Assembly (NCBI RefSeq): GCF_007860015.1
Contig: NZ_SJPS01000002.1
Span: forward strand, 186,898 to 250,897
DNA: 64,000 nucleotides
Source of the DNA: Bythopirellula polymerisocia
GTDB lineage: Bacteria; Planctomycetota; Planctomycetia; Pirellulales; Lacipirellulaceae
Direction: 5' to 3'
This document shows, piece after piece, positions 36,566 to 43,958 of this stretch (within the stretch, counting starts at the first letter, position 1; every line of letters starts with the position of its first letter). The position numbers and the translations under genes were made by a program. The notes under the pieces were generated by a model that was given only the letters and a program-made list of their open reading frames with translations, was not told the origin of the DNA and ran no database searches.

Positions 36566-36583
36566 TAGGAGGCACTTAAGATC
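36566..36583 (+). promoter_or_regulatory. Strong ribosome-binding site placing an ATC start for infC
   Basis: TAGGAGG at 36566-36572 is a near-perfect Shine-Dalgarno sequence, followed by an 8-base spacer and ATC at 36581-36583. There is no ATG, GTG or TTG at the proper distance. The next candidate, TTG at 36629, would remove conserved N-terminal residues and has no such site. Confidence 0.85.
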
Positions 36584-37084
36584 GAACGAACACAGCAACG
36601 GATCAATGACCAGATCCGCACTTCGCCATTGCGGGTGATCGGCCCGGACGGCACTCAATTGGGGGTAATAACTCGTGATGAGGCATTGGAACAGGCACAA
36701 CAGTTGGGGTTCGACCTGGTAGAGGTAGCTCCCCTAGATAAGCCTCCAGTCTGCCGAATCATGGACTATGGCAAGTTCAAGTATCAGCAGAAGAAGCGAA
36801 CGAGCAAGGGACACGTCCATCACGGCAAGAATAAAGAAATCCGCCTGCGTCCCAAGATTGGTGACCACGACTTTATGACCAAGGCAAATCATGCGCGGCA
36901 ATTCCTGAAGGCCCGTGACAAGGTGATTTGCTCGGTGATCTTTCGCGGCCGTGAGAATGCTCACGTCGAAGAGGGCTTCAAGCTTGTCAAGCGACTCATC
37001 ACAGAGTTGGAAGATGTAAGTAAGGTCGAGCAGGCACCCGGGATGCAGGGCCGTCGGATTGTGCTAATTCTCGCTCCGAAGTAG
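36581..37084 (+). CDS. infC: Translation initiation factor IF-3, ATC start codon
   Basis: IF-3 keeps 30S subunits free and proofreads the start codon and initiator tRNA. Translation from ATC at 36581 gives 167 residues, beginning with the family-typical RINDQIRTSPLRVIGPDG stretch after (M)ERTQQ. The N-domain ends near GFDLVEVAPLDKPPVCRIMD, with YGKFKYQQKKR as linker, and the C-domain includes KEIRLRPKIGDHDF and RGRENAHVEEGF to the IVLILAPK end. In E. coli infC starts at AUU and IF-3 represses its own synthesis by discriminating against that codon. The AUC here, with a strong ribosome site, suggests the same feedback; this is inferred from the known case. The usual infC-rpmI-rplT order follows. 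Confidence 0.93.
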   Translation: MERTQQRINDQIRTSPLRVIGPDGTQLGVITRDEALEQAQQLGFDLVEVAPLDKPPVCRIMDYGKFKYQQKKRTSKGHVHHGKNKEIRLRPKIGDHDFMTKANHARQFLKARDKVICSVIFRGRENAHVEEGFKLVKRLITELEDVSKVEQAPGMQGRRIVLILAPK

Positions 37085-37143
37085 GTAGAGAAGTCGAGGG
37101 CTGAGAGTCGAGAGTCTCGAGCGATTCTGTTCGACATTCGCCC

Positions 37144-37205
37144 TTCCCGCGCAGGCGGGGATCCAGCCGCCAACCGTTATCACGTGGTTCCCGCCTGCGC
37201 GGGAA
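37144..37205. repeat. Inverted repeat TTCCCGCGCAGGCGGG between infC and rpmI
   Basis: TTCCCGCGCAGGCGGG (37144-37159) pairs with CCCGCCTGCGCGGGAA (37190-37205) across a 30-base loop. The same palindromic word appears in dispersed repeats of several bacterial groups (dRS3-like in Neisseria, by memory). Its position in a ribosomal-protein operon could let it act as an attenuator or RNA stabiliser; no T-run follows. Confidence 0.7.
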
Positions 37206-37310
37206 TGACGGGTGCAGCTTTTCCAGAAACAGCCACCTTTTCAGCTGTGGGAAATCTGCTATGATGCGGGGCTAACCAATTCCCTTGATCATTAGCCGGA
37301 GCAGTCCACC

Positions 37311-37514
37311 ATGCCCAAGCAAAAGACCCACAAAGGCACCAAGAAACGATTCCGCTTGTCGGCAACTGGCAAGGTGATGCACCGTTCTGCTGGTACGAGC
37401 CATCTAGCTGCTCGCATGAGCCAGAAACGCAAGCGCAACCTGCGGGGAACCCAGACGACGGCTTCTTGCAACGAAAAAGGGATCAAAAAAGCACTGGCTG
37501 GTAACAGTTACTAG
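37311..37514 (+). CDS. rpmI: Ribosomal protein bL35
   Basis: A 67-residue basic protein: PKQKTHKGTKKRFRLSATGK, then VMHRSAGTSHLAARMSQKRK and RNLRGTQTTA, the standard L35 pattern. It is a large-subunit protein encoded between infC and rplT as in most bacteria. A weak GGAG precedes the ATG. The 226-base gap from infC is long for this operon and contains the inverted repeat at 37144-37205. Confidence 0.96.
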   Translation: MPKQKTHKGTKKRFRLSATGKVMHRSAGTSHLAARMSQKRKRNLRGTQTTASCNEKGIKKALAGNSY

Positions 37515-37626
37515 ATCAGGGCTGGTCTGGCAATAAGTTGCTAGATCTCAAGCACGCCGGGCGAATGAACGCCTTTCATTGTTGAAAGGGGCCTGGGCGC
37601 GACATTAAGCTGAGAGGGTTTCTCCT

Positions 37627-37983
37627 ATGAGAACCACCAAAGGAAGTGCCCGCAATCGGGCCAAGAATCGTCTCTTTAAAAAGACAAAGGGCTACCGTGG
37701 CGGACGAAACAATCTGCTGCGTACGGCCAAGGAAACGCTCATCCGGGCCGAAGCCTATGCGTTTCGCGATCGCCGTGTCCGCAAGCGTGAGTTCCGCAAG
37801 TTGTGGATCATCCGCATCAACGCCGCTGCCCGTGAACGGGGTCTGCGCTACAGTGAATTGATCAACGGTCTGAACAAAGCCGGGATCGAACTGGATCGCA
37901 AGACGTTGGCCGAAATGGCAGTCCATGATACGGCGGCCTTTGACTCGGTTGTGGAAAAGGCTCGCGAAGCCTTGGCTGGCTAG
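37627..37983 (+). CDS. rplT: Ribosomal protein bL20
   Basis: A 118-residue large-subunit protein needed early in 50S assembly. The sequence [20 protein letters not shown] is followed by [20 protein letters not shown] and the helical [20 protein letters not shown], with the C-terminal RNA-binding end ([20 protein letters not shown]). In other bacteria L20 represses rpmI-rplT by binding its own leader; a comparable leader could be the 112-base rpmI-rplT spacer or the infC-rpmI gap, but no pseudoknot could be assigned by eye. Confidence 0.96.
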   Translation: MRTTKGSARNRAKNRLFKKTKGYRGGRNNLLRTAKETLIRAEAYAFRDRRVRKREFRKLWIIRINAAARERGLRYSELINGLNKAGIELDRKTLAEMAVHDTAAFDSVVEKAREALAG

Positions 37984-38004
37984 AGCAAGCGGAGGCAACG
38001 ATAC

Positions 38005-39030
38005 GTGGCCCTCGCCGACTTTCTCGCCAATCTGGATTCCCTGGCCGATGAGGCTCAGGCTCGGTTCACAGCCGCTGTCGATGCTGCTGCGCTCGAAGAA
38101 GCAAGGGTTGCATTTCTGGGAGCTAAGGCGGGCAAGCTTCGCCAATCGCAAAAGGGTCTCGGCAAGGTCCCCCCTGCAGACAAGCCTGCAGCCGGAAAGC
38201 GTTTCAACGAAGTTAAGACTCTCGTTGAAGCTGCTTTTGAGGGCGCCCAGGCGCGGCTAACTTCCGGCGAAACCTCAAGCGGCGAGGCCTTCGATGTAAC
38301 GCTGCCTGGAAAGGCCCGCCGGATTGGTCATCTGCACCCGATTACTCAGACCATCCGCTCGATGAAGGAGATCATGGGGCGGCTTGGTTTCACTGCCGTC
38401 GAAGGGCCTGAGATCGAAGACGAATGGCATAATTTCGAGGCGCTCAATATCCCGTTAGTGCATCCGGCCCGGGACCCGCTTGATAATTTTTATCTAGGCG
38501 GTGAGAACGCGGCCGCCGAAGCGGCCTCACCTCTTCTCTTGAGAAGTCAGACGAGTACTGTGCAGATTCGCGTGATGGAATCGACGCCGCCGCCGGTTCG
38601 AATCATATCGCTCGGTCGGGTGTATCGACCAGACACGGCAGACGCAACACACTATCCGATGTTTCATCAGATCGAGGGGTTGTTGGTAGATCGCGGCGTG
38701 ACGATGGCCGACCTCAAGAGTGTGCTGCGGCTTTTCTGTCAAAGCTACTTTGGCGGGGATAACGAAGTGCACATCCGCTTTCGTCCGTCCTTTTTCCCTT
38801 TCACCGAGCCAAGTGTCGAAGTAGACATGAACTGGCAAGGAGGATGGATGGAAATGGGAGGTGCCGGCATGGTCGATCCCAACGTGCTGCGTGCAGTCGG
38901 CTACGACCCCGAAGAAGTGACCGGGTTTGCCTTCGGCTTGGGAGTCGAGCGGGTTTGCATGCGACAGCATGGCATCACTGATATTCGGGCGATTTACCAG
39001 AACGACGTCCGATTTCTCGAGCAATTTTAG
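38005..39030 (+). CDS. pheS: Phenylalanyl-tRNA synthetase alpha subunit
   Basis: Catalytic alpha subunit of the alpha2-beta2 enzyme charging tRNA-Phe, 341 residues. The N-terminal coiled-coil arm (residues 1-85, [15 protein letters not shown]) is followed by the class II core: motif 1 [19 protein letters not shown], motif 2 [15 protein letters not shown] and [20 protein letters not shown], and motif 3 [14 protein letters not shown]. It starts at a GTG with GGAGG nine bases upstream, 21 bases after rplT. In most genomes pheT follows directly; here a four-helix-bundle gene with repeat-like flanks intervenes. Confidence 0.96.
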   Translation: MALADFLANLDSLADEAQARFTAAVDAAALEEARVAFLGAKAGKLRQSQKGLGKVPPADKPAAGKRFNEVKTLVEAAFEGAQARLTSGETSSGEAFDVTLPGKARRIGHLHPITQTIRSMKEIMGRLGFTAVEGPEIEDEWHNFEALNIPLVHPARDPLDNFYLGGENAAAEAASPLLLRSQTSTVQIRVMESTPPPVRIISLGRVYRPDTADATHYPMFHQIEGLLVDRGVTMADLKSVLRLFCQSYFGGDNEVHIRFRPSFFPFTEPSVEVDMNWQGGWMEMGGAGMVDPNVLRAVGYDPEEVTGFAFGLGVERVCMRQHGITDIRAIYQNDVRFLEQF

Positions 39031-39074
39031 AGTAGAGGTAAGAGGTTGGTGGCTAGAGGCTAGTGAGGGATACA
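39031..39074. repeat. Left flank of the inserted four-helix-bundle gene (AGAGGTTAG-type words)
   Basis: Contains AGAGGTAAGAGGTTGG and GGCTAGAGGCTAGTGAGGG immediately after the pheS stop. These words are the reverse complement type of the TCTAACCTC copies at 39449-39480, so the inserted gene is bracketed by an imperfect inverted repeat. Confidence 0.55.
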
Positions 39075-39461
39075 ATGGGTTCTGACATTCGCAGCCATCA
39101 TGACCTAAAAGTTTGGCAACTGGGAATGGATCTAACTGAGAAGATATATACGCTTACAAATTCCTTTCCCCGGGAAGAAATGTACGGTCTCACTAGCCAA
39201 CTACGTCGAGCGGCAAGTTCAATTCCAGCCAATATTGCTGAAGGCAACGGGCGAGATTCGACAAGAGAATATTTGCACCATCTCTCGTTTGCTGTAGGTT
39301 CATTGTGCGAAGTCGAGACCTTCTTGCAACTCAGTCTACGATTGAAATATGGTAATTCTAAACACATACAGGAATTGATGAATCTATTGGCAGAGGAAGG
39401 GCGAATGCTGCGTGGATTGCAAAAATCTCTGATGTCAAATCTCAATAATTCTAACCTCTAA
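39075..39461 (+). CDS. Four-helix-bundle protein (23S rRNA intervening-sequence protein family)
   Basis: A 128-residue helical protein of the IVP/S23 family (TIGR02436 type): HDLKVWQLGMDLTEKIYTLT, then SFPREEMYGLTSQLRRAASS, IPANIAEGNGRDSTREYLHH and a final helix LMNLLAEEGRMLRGLQKSL. The family was first seen encoded in intervening sequences of 23S rRNA genes, but it also occurs alone at many sites; its function is not established. Here it lies between pheS and pheT, where no gene is normally found, with related repeats on both sides. The ATG at 39075 starts in line with the family; a GTG at 39063 is possible. It is shorter in GC-rich codons than its neighbours, hinting at acquisition. Confidence 0.9.
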   Translation: MGSDIRSHHDLKVWQLGMDLTEKIYTLTNSFPREEMYGLTSQLRRAASSIPANIAEGNGRDSTREYLHHLSFAVGSLCEVETFLQLSLRLKYGNSKHIQELMNLLAEEGRMLRGLQKSLMSNLNNSNL

Positions 39462-39480
39462 CCTCAAGCTTCTAACCTCT
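39449..39480. repeat. Right flank of the inserted gene (TCTAACCTC copies)
   Basis: TTCTAACCTC, TAACCTC and TTCTAACCTCT in 32 bases, running from the last codons of the inserted gene directly into the pheT ATG at 39481. No Shine-Dalgarno sequence remains before pheT, so pheT translation may depend on coupling to the inserted gene. Confidence 0.65.
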
Positions 39481-41496
39481 ATGATTGTCTCTTGGAATTG
39501 GTTAAAAGATTACGTCGCGCTCTCGATGTCCGCAGATGAGCTGACCGAGCGGCTAACGCTCACAGGTCTGAATCTGGAAGGGGTTTCTCAGATTGGTGAC
39601 GACACGGCCATTGATCTGGAAGTGACCAGTAATCGGCCCGATTGCCTGGGACATATTGGAGTGGCGCGCGAGGTGGCGGTGCTGTGGGAGAGCCAACTTA
39701 AGATTCCCGACGCGAAACCGCAAGCGAAGGGGCCGGGTGTTGATGGACTGGCCAGCGTCGCGCTGGAATGTCCCGATTTGTGCCCGCGATATACAGCCCG
39801 AGTGATTCGCGGAGTAAAGGTCGGCCAAAGTCCCGAGTGGCTTGCGGGCCGACTGCGGAGCGTGGGAATCGCGGTTATCAATAATGTGGTCGATATTTCA
39901 AATTACGTGATGCTGGAATGTGGTCAGCCGTTGCATGCGTTCGACTTTGCGAAGCTCTCAGGTCACAAAATCATCGTTCGACGCGCGCGGATAGGCGAGA
40001 AGTTTGTCGCTATCAATCACCAGACCTACGAACTCAACGCAGACACCTGTGTGATTGCCGATGCAGAAAAGGCAGTCGCCTTGGGTGGTGTGATGGGAGG
40101 GGCAACCAGCGAAGTAAGCGACGCGACAACCGACCTCTTGATCGAAGCCGCCGACTTCTCTCAACTCTCAGTTCGCAACACAGCCCGTCGGCTGAATCTG
40201 CATAGCCCCTCCTCCTATCGATTCGAAAGAGGGGTCGATCCCGAGGGAATCGACTGGGCCAGTCGCCGGTGCTGCGAGCTGATCCTGGAACTGGCCGGGG
40301 GAGAACTTGCCGACGGGGTCATTGATGTCGGCGCGCAGTCTCCTCCACGAGAACCGGTAAAACTGCGGTTCGATCAATTGGAAAGGATTTTGGGAATCCG
40401 CATCCCTGACGAGCGTGTTCGACAGATCCTTACCGCCTTGGGTAACGACGAAACTCATGTTTGCGATCACTGCGTAAAAGTAGTGCCACCGAGTTGGCGG
40501 GCCGATCTCACGCGAGAAATCGACTTAGTTGAAGAGGTTGCTCGAATTCATGGTTACGAAGAAATCCCCGAGGATGCGGGGGTAAAGATGGTCGCATCAA
40601 CACGCAGTCGAGAAGATCGTGTGCTCGATCAGGTTCGTGATTCGATGGTGGCTCTTGGCTTCGATGAAGCGATGACCATTAGTGCGGTCGAGAGCACCTG
40701 GGTCGATCCATTTCGACCCTGGAGTTCGGCCACGCCGCTTTCCACCAGCACTCCTGTGCTAAGAGGGGCCAACCATCTGCGTCAAAGCTTACTCCCCAGC
40801 CTTCTGGCGGCCCGTCGGATCAATGAAACACTTTCCAACAATGTGATCGAACTCTTTGAAATCGCGGAGGTTTATCTCCCGCAGTCGAGTGGTCTGCCCG
40901 ATCAACGAAGGATGTTGGGCCTCTCCAGCGGTGGTGGATTCCTGGAACTCAAGGGAGTGATCGAGACCTTTCTAGACAGTATCTCACCCGGCTCAAAGCT
41001 CGATGCAACAATTTACGATTCACCTCTCTTTGCGACAGGGCGAGGGGCAGAACTAAAGCTCGGTGATCGGATATTCGGCTATCTCGGCGAAGTTAGCCAA
41101 TTGGCTTGCGATCAGTTTGAGCTCCGCAGTGCGAGTTCCGTCGCGGAAATTGATCTCAGTGTTTTGATTGACACTGCTGTCCTTGTCCGCTCGGCAGAGG
41201 AATTATCACCTTTCCCTCCGATGGGCCGCGACATGAACATCGTAGTTGACGAGCAGGTGGCGTGGGCGGACGTCGAGAAAATCGTCCGGGCCGGCAGCGG
41301 CGAGCTGCTGGAAACACTCGTTTTCCAGGAAGAGTTCCGCAGCAAAGAAAAGTTAGGACCGGGCAAGAAGAGCCTGCTATTTTCGATTCAACTTCGCTCG
41401 GCCAAGGGTACGCTGACCAACGAACAAGCAGACGAAGTCCGGGACAATCTGGTGGCAGAGTTAGGCAAACAACTCGGAGGACAACTACGGGCTTGA
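39481..41496 (+). CDS. pheT: Phenylalanyl-tRNA synthetase beta subunit, form without tRNA-binding domain
   Basis: Beta subunit, 671 residues, which binds tRNA and edits Tyr-tRNA-Phe. It begins IVSWNWLKDYVALSMSADEL, but the EMAP-II-like tRNA-binding insertion normally found at about residues 40-150 is missing: GLNLEGVSQIGDD runs straight into DLEVTSNRPDCLGHIGVARE. The B3/B4 editing domain (NNVVDISNYVMLECGQPLH), B5 and catalytic-like domains and the C-terminal FDX-ACB anticodon domain (PFPPMGRDMNIVVDE to LGKQLGG) are present. That explains the 120-residue deficit from the usual near-800. The start sits directly after repeat sequence with no ribosome site. Confidence 0.95.
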   Translation: MIVSWNWLKDYVALSMSADELTERLTLTGLNLEGVSQIGDDTAIDLEVTSNRPDCLGHIGVAREVAVLWESQLKIPDAKPQAKGPGVDGLASVALECPDLCPRYTARVIRGVKVGQSPEWLAGRLRSVGIAVINNVVDISNYVMLECGQPLHAFDFAKLSGHKIIVRRARIGEKFVAINHQTYELNADTCVIADAEKAVALGGVMGGATSEVSDATTDLLIEAADFSQLSVRNTARRLNLHSPSSYRFERGVDPEGIDWASRRCCELILELAGGELADGVIDVGAQSPPREPVKLRFDQLERILGIRIPDERVRQILTALGNDETHVCDHCVKVVPPSWRADLTREIDLVEEVARIHGYEEIPEDAGVKMVASTRSREDRVLDQVRDSMVALGFDEAMTISAVESTWVDPFRPWSSATPLSTSTPVLRGANHLRQSLLPSLLAARRINETLSNNVIELFEIAEVYLPQSSGLPDQRRMLGLSSGGGFLELKGVIETFLDSISPGSKLDATIYDSPLFATGRGAELKLGDRIFGYLGEVSQLACDQFELRSASSVAEIDLSVLIDTAVLVRSAEELSPFPPMGRDMNIVVDEQVAWADVEKIVRAGSGELLETLVFQEEFRSKEKLGPGKKSLLFSIQLRSAKGTLTNEQADEVRDNLVAELGKQLGGQLRA

Positions 41497-41507
41497 ACTT
41501 ATCGCTC

Positions 41508-41768
41508 TCATGGCAGCGGTTCAATTCGATCTGGTTGTTGCAATGCCACAGCCAAGTCCCACGCCTGCAGCAACTCATCTTGATGAAGACTCGCCCATTC
41601 CACGATCAGCTTGGTGGCACGCGTGGGGAGGTTGCCATGAATGACTTCTGAGGAGGGGATGGCAAAGACCGCTTTCGCGCCTGCGTAATAGGCATGGAAA
41701 TGAGGTGGATCGTGATCACCGAAATACATGCGGATTACGATCCCGTAAAAACGGCTCAGCTCAGGCAT
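41508..41768 (-). CDS. DUF4160-domain protein
   Basis: An 86-residue protein with the DUF4160 pattern: PELSRFYGIVIRMYFGDHDP, PPHFHAYYAGAKAVF and a C-terminal helix WASLHQDELLQAWDLA. The GDHDPPHFHAYY block with its His/Asp residues is the family mark. Function is unknown; these genes usually pair with DUF2442 genes, as here, where the two overlap by eight bases. The pair is often listed among candidate toxin-antitoxin modules without firm proof. It converges with pheT, whose stop is 11 bases away. Confidence 0.88.
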   Translation of the reverse strand: MPELSRFYGIVIRMYFGDHDPPHFHAYYAGAKAVFAIPSSEVIHGNLPTRATKLIVEWASLHQDELLQAWDLAVALQQPDRIEPLP

Positions 41769-42042
41769 GCGAATTAAGACTCGAACCTGGAAAAACTTCT
41801 TCGGGCGACTTTCCGGTCAATTGCAAGTAGAGCGCATCTGGACAAAGATCGATACCCTGCCCCCACGTCAATTCTCCAAATTCTCCCACTTTCACTTGAT
41901 TGAAGAAGCTGACATCTTGCCAAGCGGAAAACACCCCTTGTCCCACAAGGTGAGATAAATTGACCTTGCCAGTCGTACCATCTTCATAGGAAACCTGAAG
42001 ATAGTAACTGGGCAAAGCTGATACAGCAACGAGACTCGGCAT
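41761..42042 (-). CDS. DUF2442-domain protein
   Basis: A 93-residue protein with the DUF2442 pattern: a first strand pair LPSYYLQVSYEDGTTGKVNL, LSHLVGQGVFSAWQD, the central FFNQVKVGEFGELTWGQGID and LCPDALYLQLTG. It is the upstream partner of the overlapping DUF4160 gene, with translation coupled through an eight-base overlap. DUF2442 proteins resemble DNA-binding or antitoxin-like small proteins in some genomes. Two-gene cassette of unknown function next to pheT. Confidence 0.88.
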   Translation of the reverse strand: MPSLVAVSALPSYYLQVSYEDGTTGKVNLSHLVGQGVFSAWQDVSFFNQVKVGEFGELTWGQGIDLCPDALYLQLTGKSPEEVFPGSSLNSHA

Positions 42043-42146
42043 GATTAGTCCTTAGTTGGCCGATGTTAATGAGCCATCTGTCTATTATCGAAGATGTCCC
42101 TCCTTCCGGCAAGAAGTGATTTGGTTAAACTCAGGCAGAATTTGCT

Positions 42147-43751
42147 ATGCCAGAACATTACACCATTCCAGAGTTGTTGTCGGACACAGTTGCTCGATAT
42201 CCAGATAAGCCTGCCCTTGGGACGATTCTCGGAAGCCAGCTCTCCTGGCGAACGTGGCAGCAGGTGTCTGACGACGTGCAGCGATTCATCGCCGCCCTCC
42301 AGCGCAAAGGAGTGAAACCTGGTGATCGAGTCGCCCAGTTTGCACCTAACAGTTACGAGTGGATTCTTACCGATCTGGCAATTCTCTCGCTTGGAGCGGT
42401 GCATGTTCCGCTGCATGCTTCACTGGCGGCGGTGCAACTGTCGGAGCAGGTCGCCAAGTGTGAAGCTTGCTTGCTGATTCTCGACGGCGAAACGGGCAAG
42501 CCGGAGACATCGCTATTGCAGCCGAATGGAAAATGCCTCACGTATTCAGCCTTACTCGATGGCTCAGCTTCTGGAATTCCGCAATCCTCAAACCGCAATC
42601 CGCAATCGGAAGATCTTGCGACAATCCTCTTTACCTCTGGCACAACGGGTCAACCGCGTGGCGTGATGCTCAGCCACGGCAACCTGGTCAGGAATGCAAT
42701 CGCAACGACCGAGGCCGTTGGCTCGCCAAGCGATGAAACACGGCTCTGCTTTCTCCCTTTAAGCCACATCTACGCCCGTACCTGCGATCTCTACACCTGG
42801 ATCTTCCGCGGGAGCCGGTTGGTACTTGCCGAAAGCCGCGAAACCATTCTGCGCGACTGCCAATTGGTGAAGCCGACGGTCCTCAATGGCGTGCCGTACT
42901 TCTATCAGAAGGTGGCTCAACAACTGTACGCCGCCGGTAAGTCAAGGCAGCCGGGCGTCTTAGGAGAGGTATTCGGTGGCAAAATCAAGATGCTGTTTTG
43001 CGGGGGGGCTGCCATTGCGCCCGAGACCGAGTCCTTGTTTGCTAGTCAAGATTTGCCATTGCTTGCTGGGTACGGTCTGACCGAGTCGTCGCCGGTGATC
43101 TCAGCGACGAAATTGGAAAACTACCAGGCCGGCACCGTCGGGCGACCGCTCCCGGGTGTCGAGGTACGTATTGCTGAGGATGGGGAGATACAGGTTCGCG
43201 GCCCCAATGTGATGCAAGGCTATTGGCAGGACGATGCCGCAACGCGCGAGGCCATCGTCGATGAGTGGCTCTACACGGGAGACCTGGGCGAATTTGACCG
43301 AGAGGGCAATCTGCGGATCGTCGGTCGACGCAAAGAGATCATAGTCCTCTCGACAGGCAAGAATGTTTCCCCAATGGCGGTGGAGCAGAGAATTCTTGGC
43401 TCGCCGCTTGTGGAGAGCGTTTGTGTCTTCGGGGAAGGGCGAAGTTGTCTGGCGGCACTCATTGTTCCAAACCCGGTGGCCCTGCGTGAGCAGATTCGTA
43501 AGAGGCGGTTGTGGGTCTGGTCACGTCACAGGGCAGTGACTCATCCTCAAATCGTAAAACTCTATCGTGAAGAGATCGACCGCCTCTTATCGGAGGCCAG
43601 CCGCGAAGAGAAAGTTGGACCATTTGTAATTCTTGATCGAGCATTTTCACAAGAACGAGGTGAAATCACGGCGAAACTCTCTCTACGCCGTGAGACGATT
43701 GCCACCAATTTTGGCCGCGAGATTGCAGTACTTTTTCGACGCGCGACTTGA
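42147..43751 (+). CDS. Long-chain acyl-CoA synthetase/AMP-binding enzyme
   Basis: A 534-residue adenylate-forming enzyme. The P-loop-like motif LFTSGTTGQPRGVMLSHGN lies near residue 165, the aromatic and hinge motifs are GYGLTESSPVIS near 312 and WLYTGDLGEFDREGNLRIVG near 373, and the catalytic C-terminal lysine region is EITAKLSLRRETI near the end. The layout fits FadD-like or long-chain fatty acid ligases (AMP then CoA thioester). Its size is at the short end for FadD, and the 16-residue Arg-rich stretch REQIRKRRLWVWSRHRAVTH is somewhat unusual. Substrate chain length cannot be read from sequence. Monocistronic. Confidence 0.9.
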   Translation: MPEHYTIPELLSDTVARYPDKPALGTILGSQLSWRTWQQVSDDVQRFIAALQRKGVKPGDRVAQFAPNSYEWILTDLAILSLGAVHVPLHASLAAVQLSEQVAKCEACLLILDGETGKPETSLLQPNGKCLTYSALLDGSASGIPQSSNRNPQSEDLATILFTSGTTGQPRGVMLSHGNLVRNAIATTEAVGSPSDETRLCFLPLSHIYARTCDLYTWIFRGSRLVLAESRETILRDCQLVKPTVLNGVPYFYQKVAQQLYAAGKSRQPGVLGEVFGGKIKMLFCGGAAIAPETESLFASQDLPLLAGYGLTESSPVISATKLENYQAGTVGRPLPGVEVRIAEDGEIQVRGPNVMQGYWQDDAATREAIVDEWLYTGDLGEFDREGNLRIVGRRKEIIVLSTGKNVSPMAVEQRILGSPLVESVCVFGEGRSCLAALIVPNPVALREQIRKRRLWVWSRHRAVTHPQIVKLYREEIDRLLSEASREEKVGPFVILDRAFSQERGEITAKLSLRRETIATNFGREIAVLFRRAT

Positions 43752-43958
43752 ACCAGACTGGAGCCTTTAGCGGTCACAAAAGGCCCTCGTATCCTCACAA
43801 TCCCTAAGATCCGAATTTGGCGGTTTTAGGTTTTGACCGAGCATCTGCAGCGACCTATATAACATAGGGAAACCACTGCTTTCCTGGTGACGTTCACTGA
43901 CAAGTGACGCTTAGAGTTTCCCACAGTCTTAATCTGCGCGGCAACGGTATTTTTGGTC

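Noticed and set aside
38594-38603. GGTTCGAATC, resembling the T-loop of a tRNA
   Set aside because: Lies inside pheS in coding frame and no acceptor or anticodon arms can be drawn.
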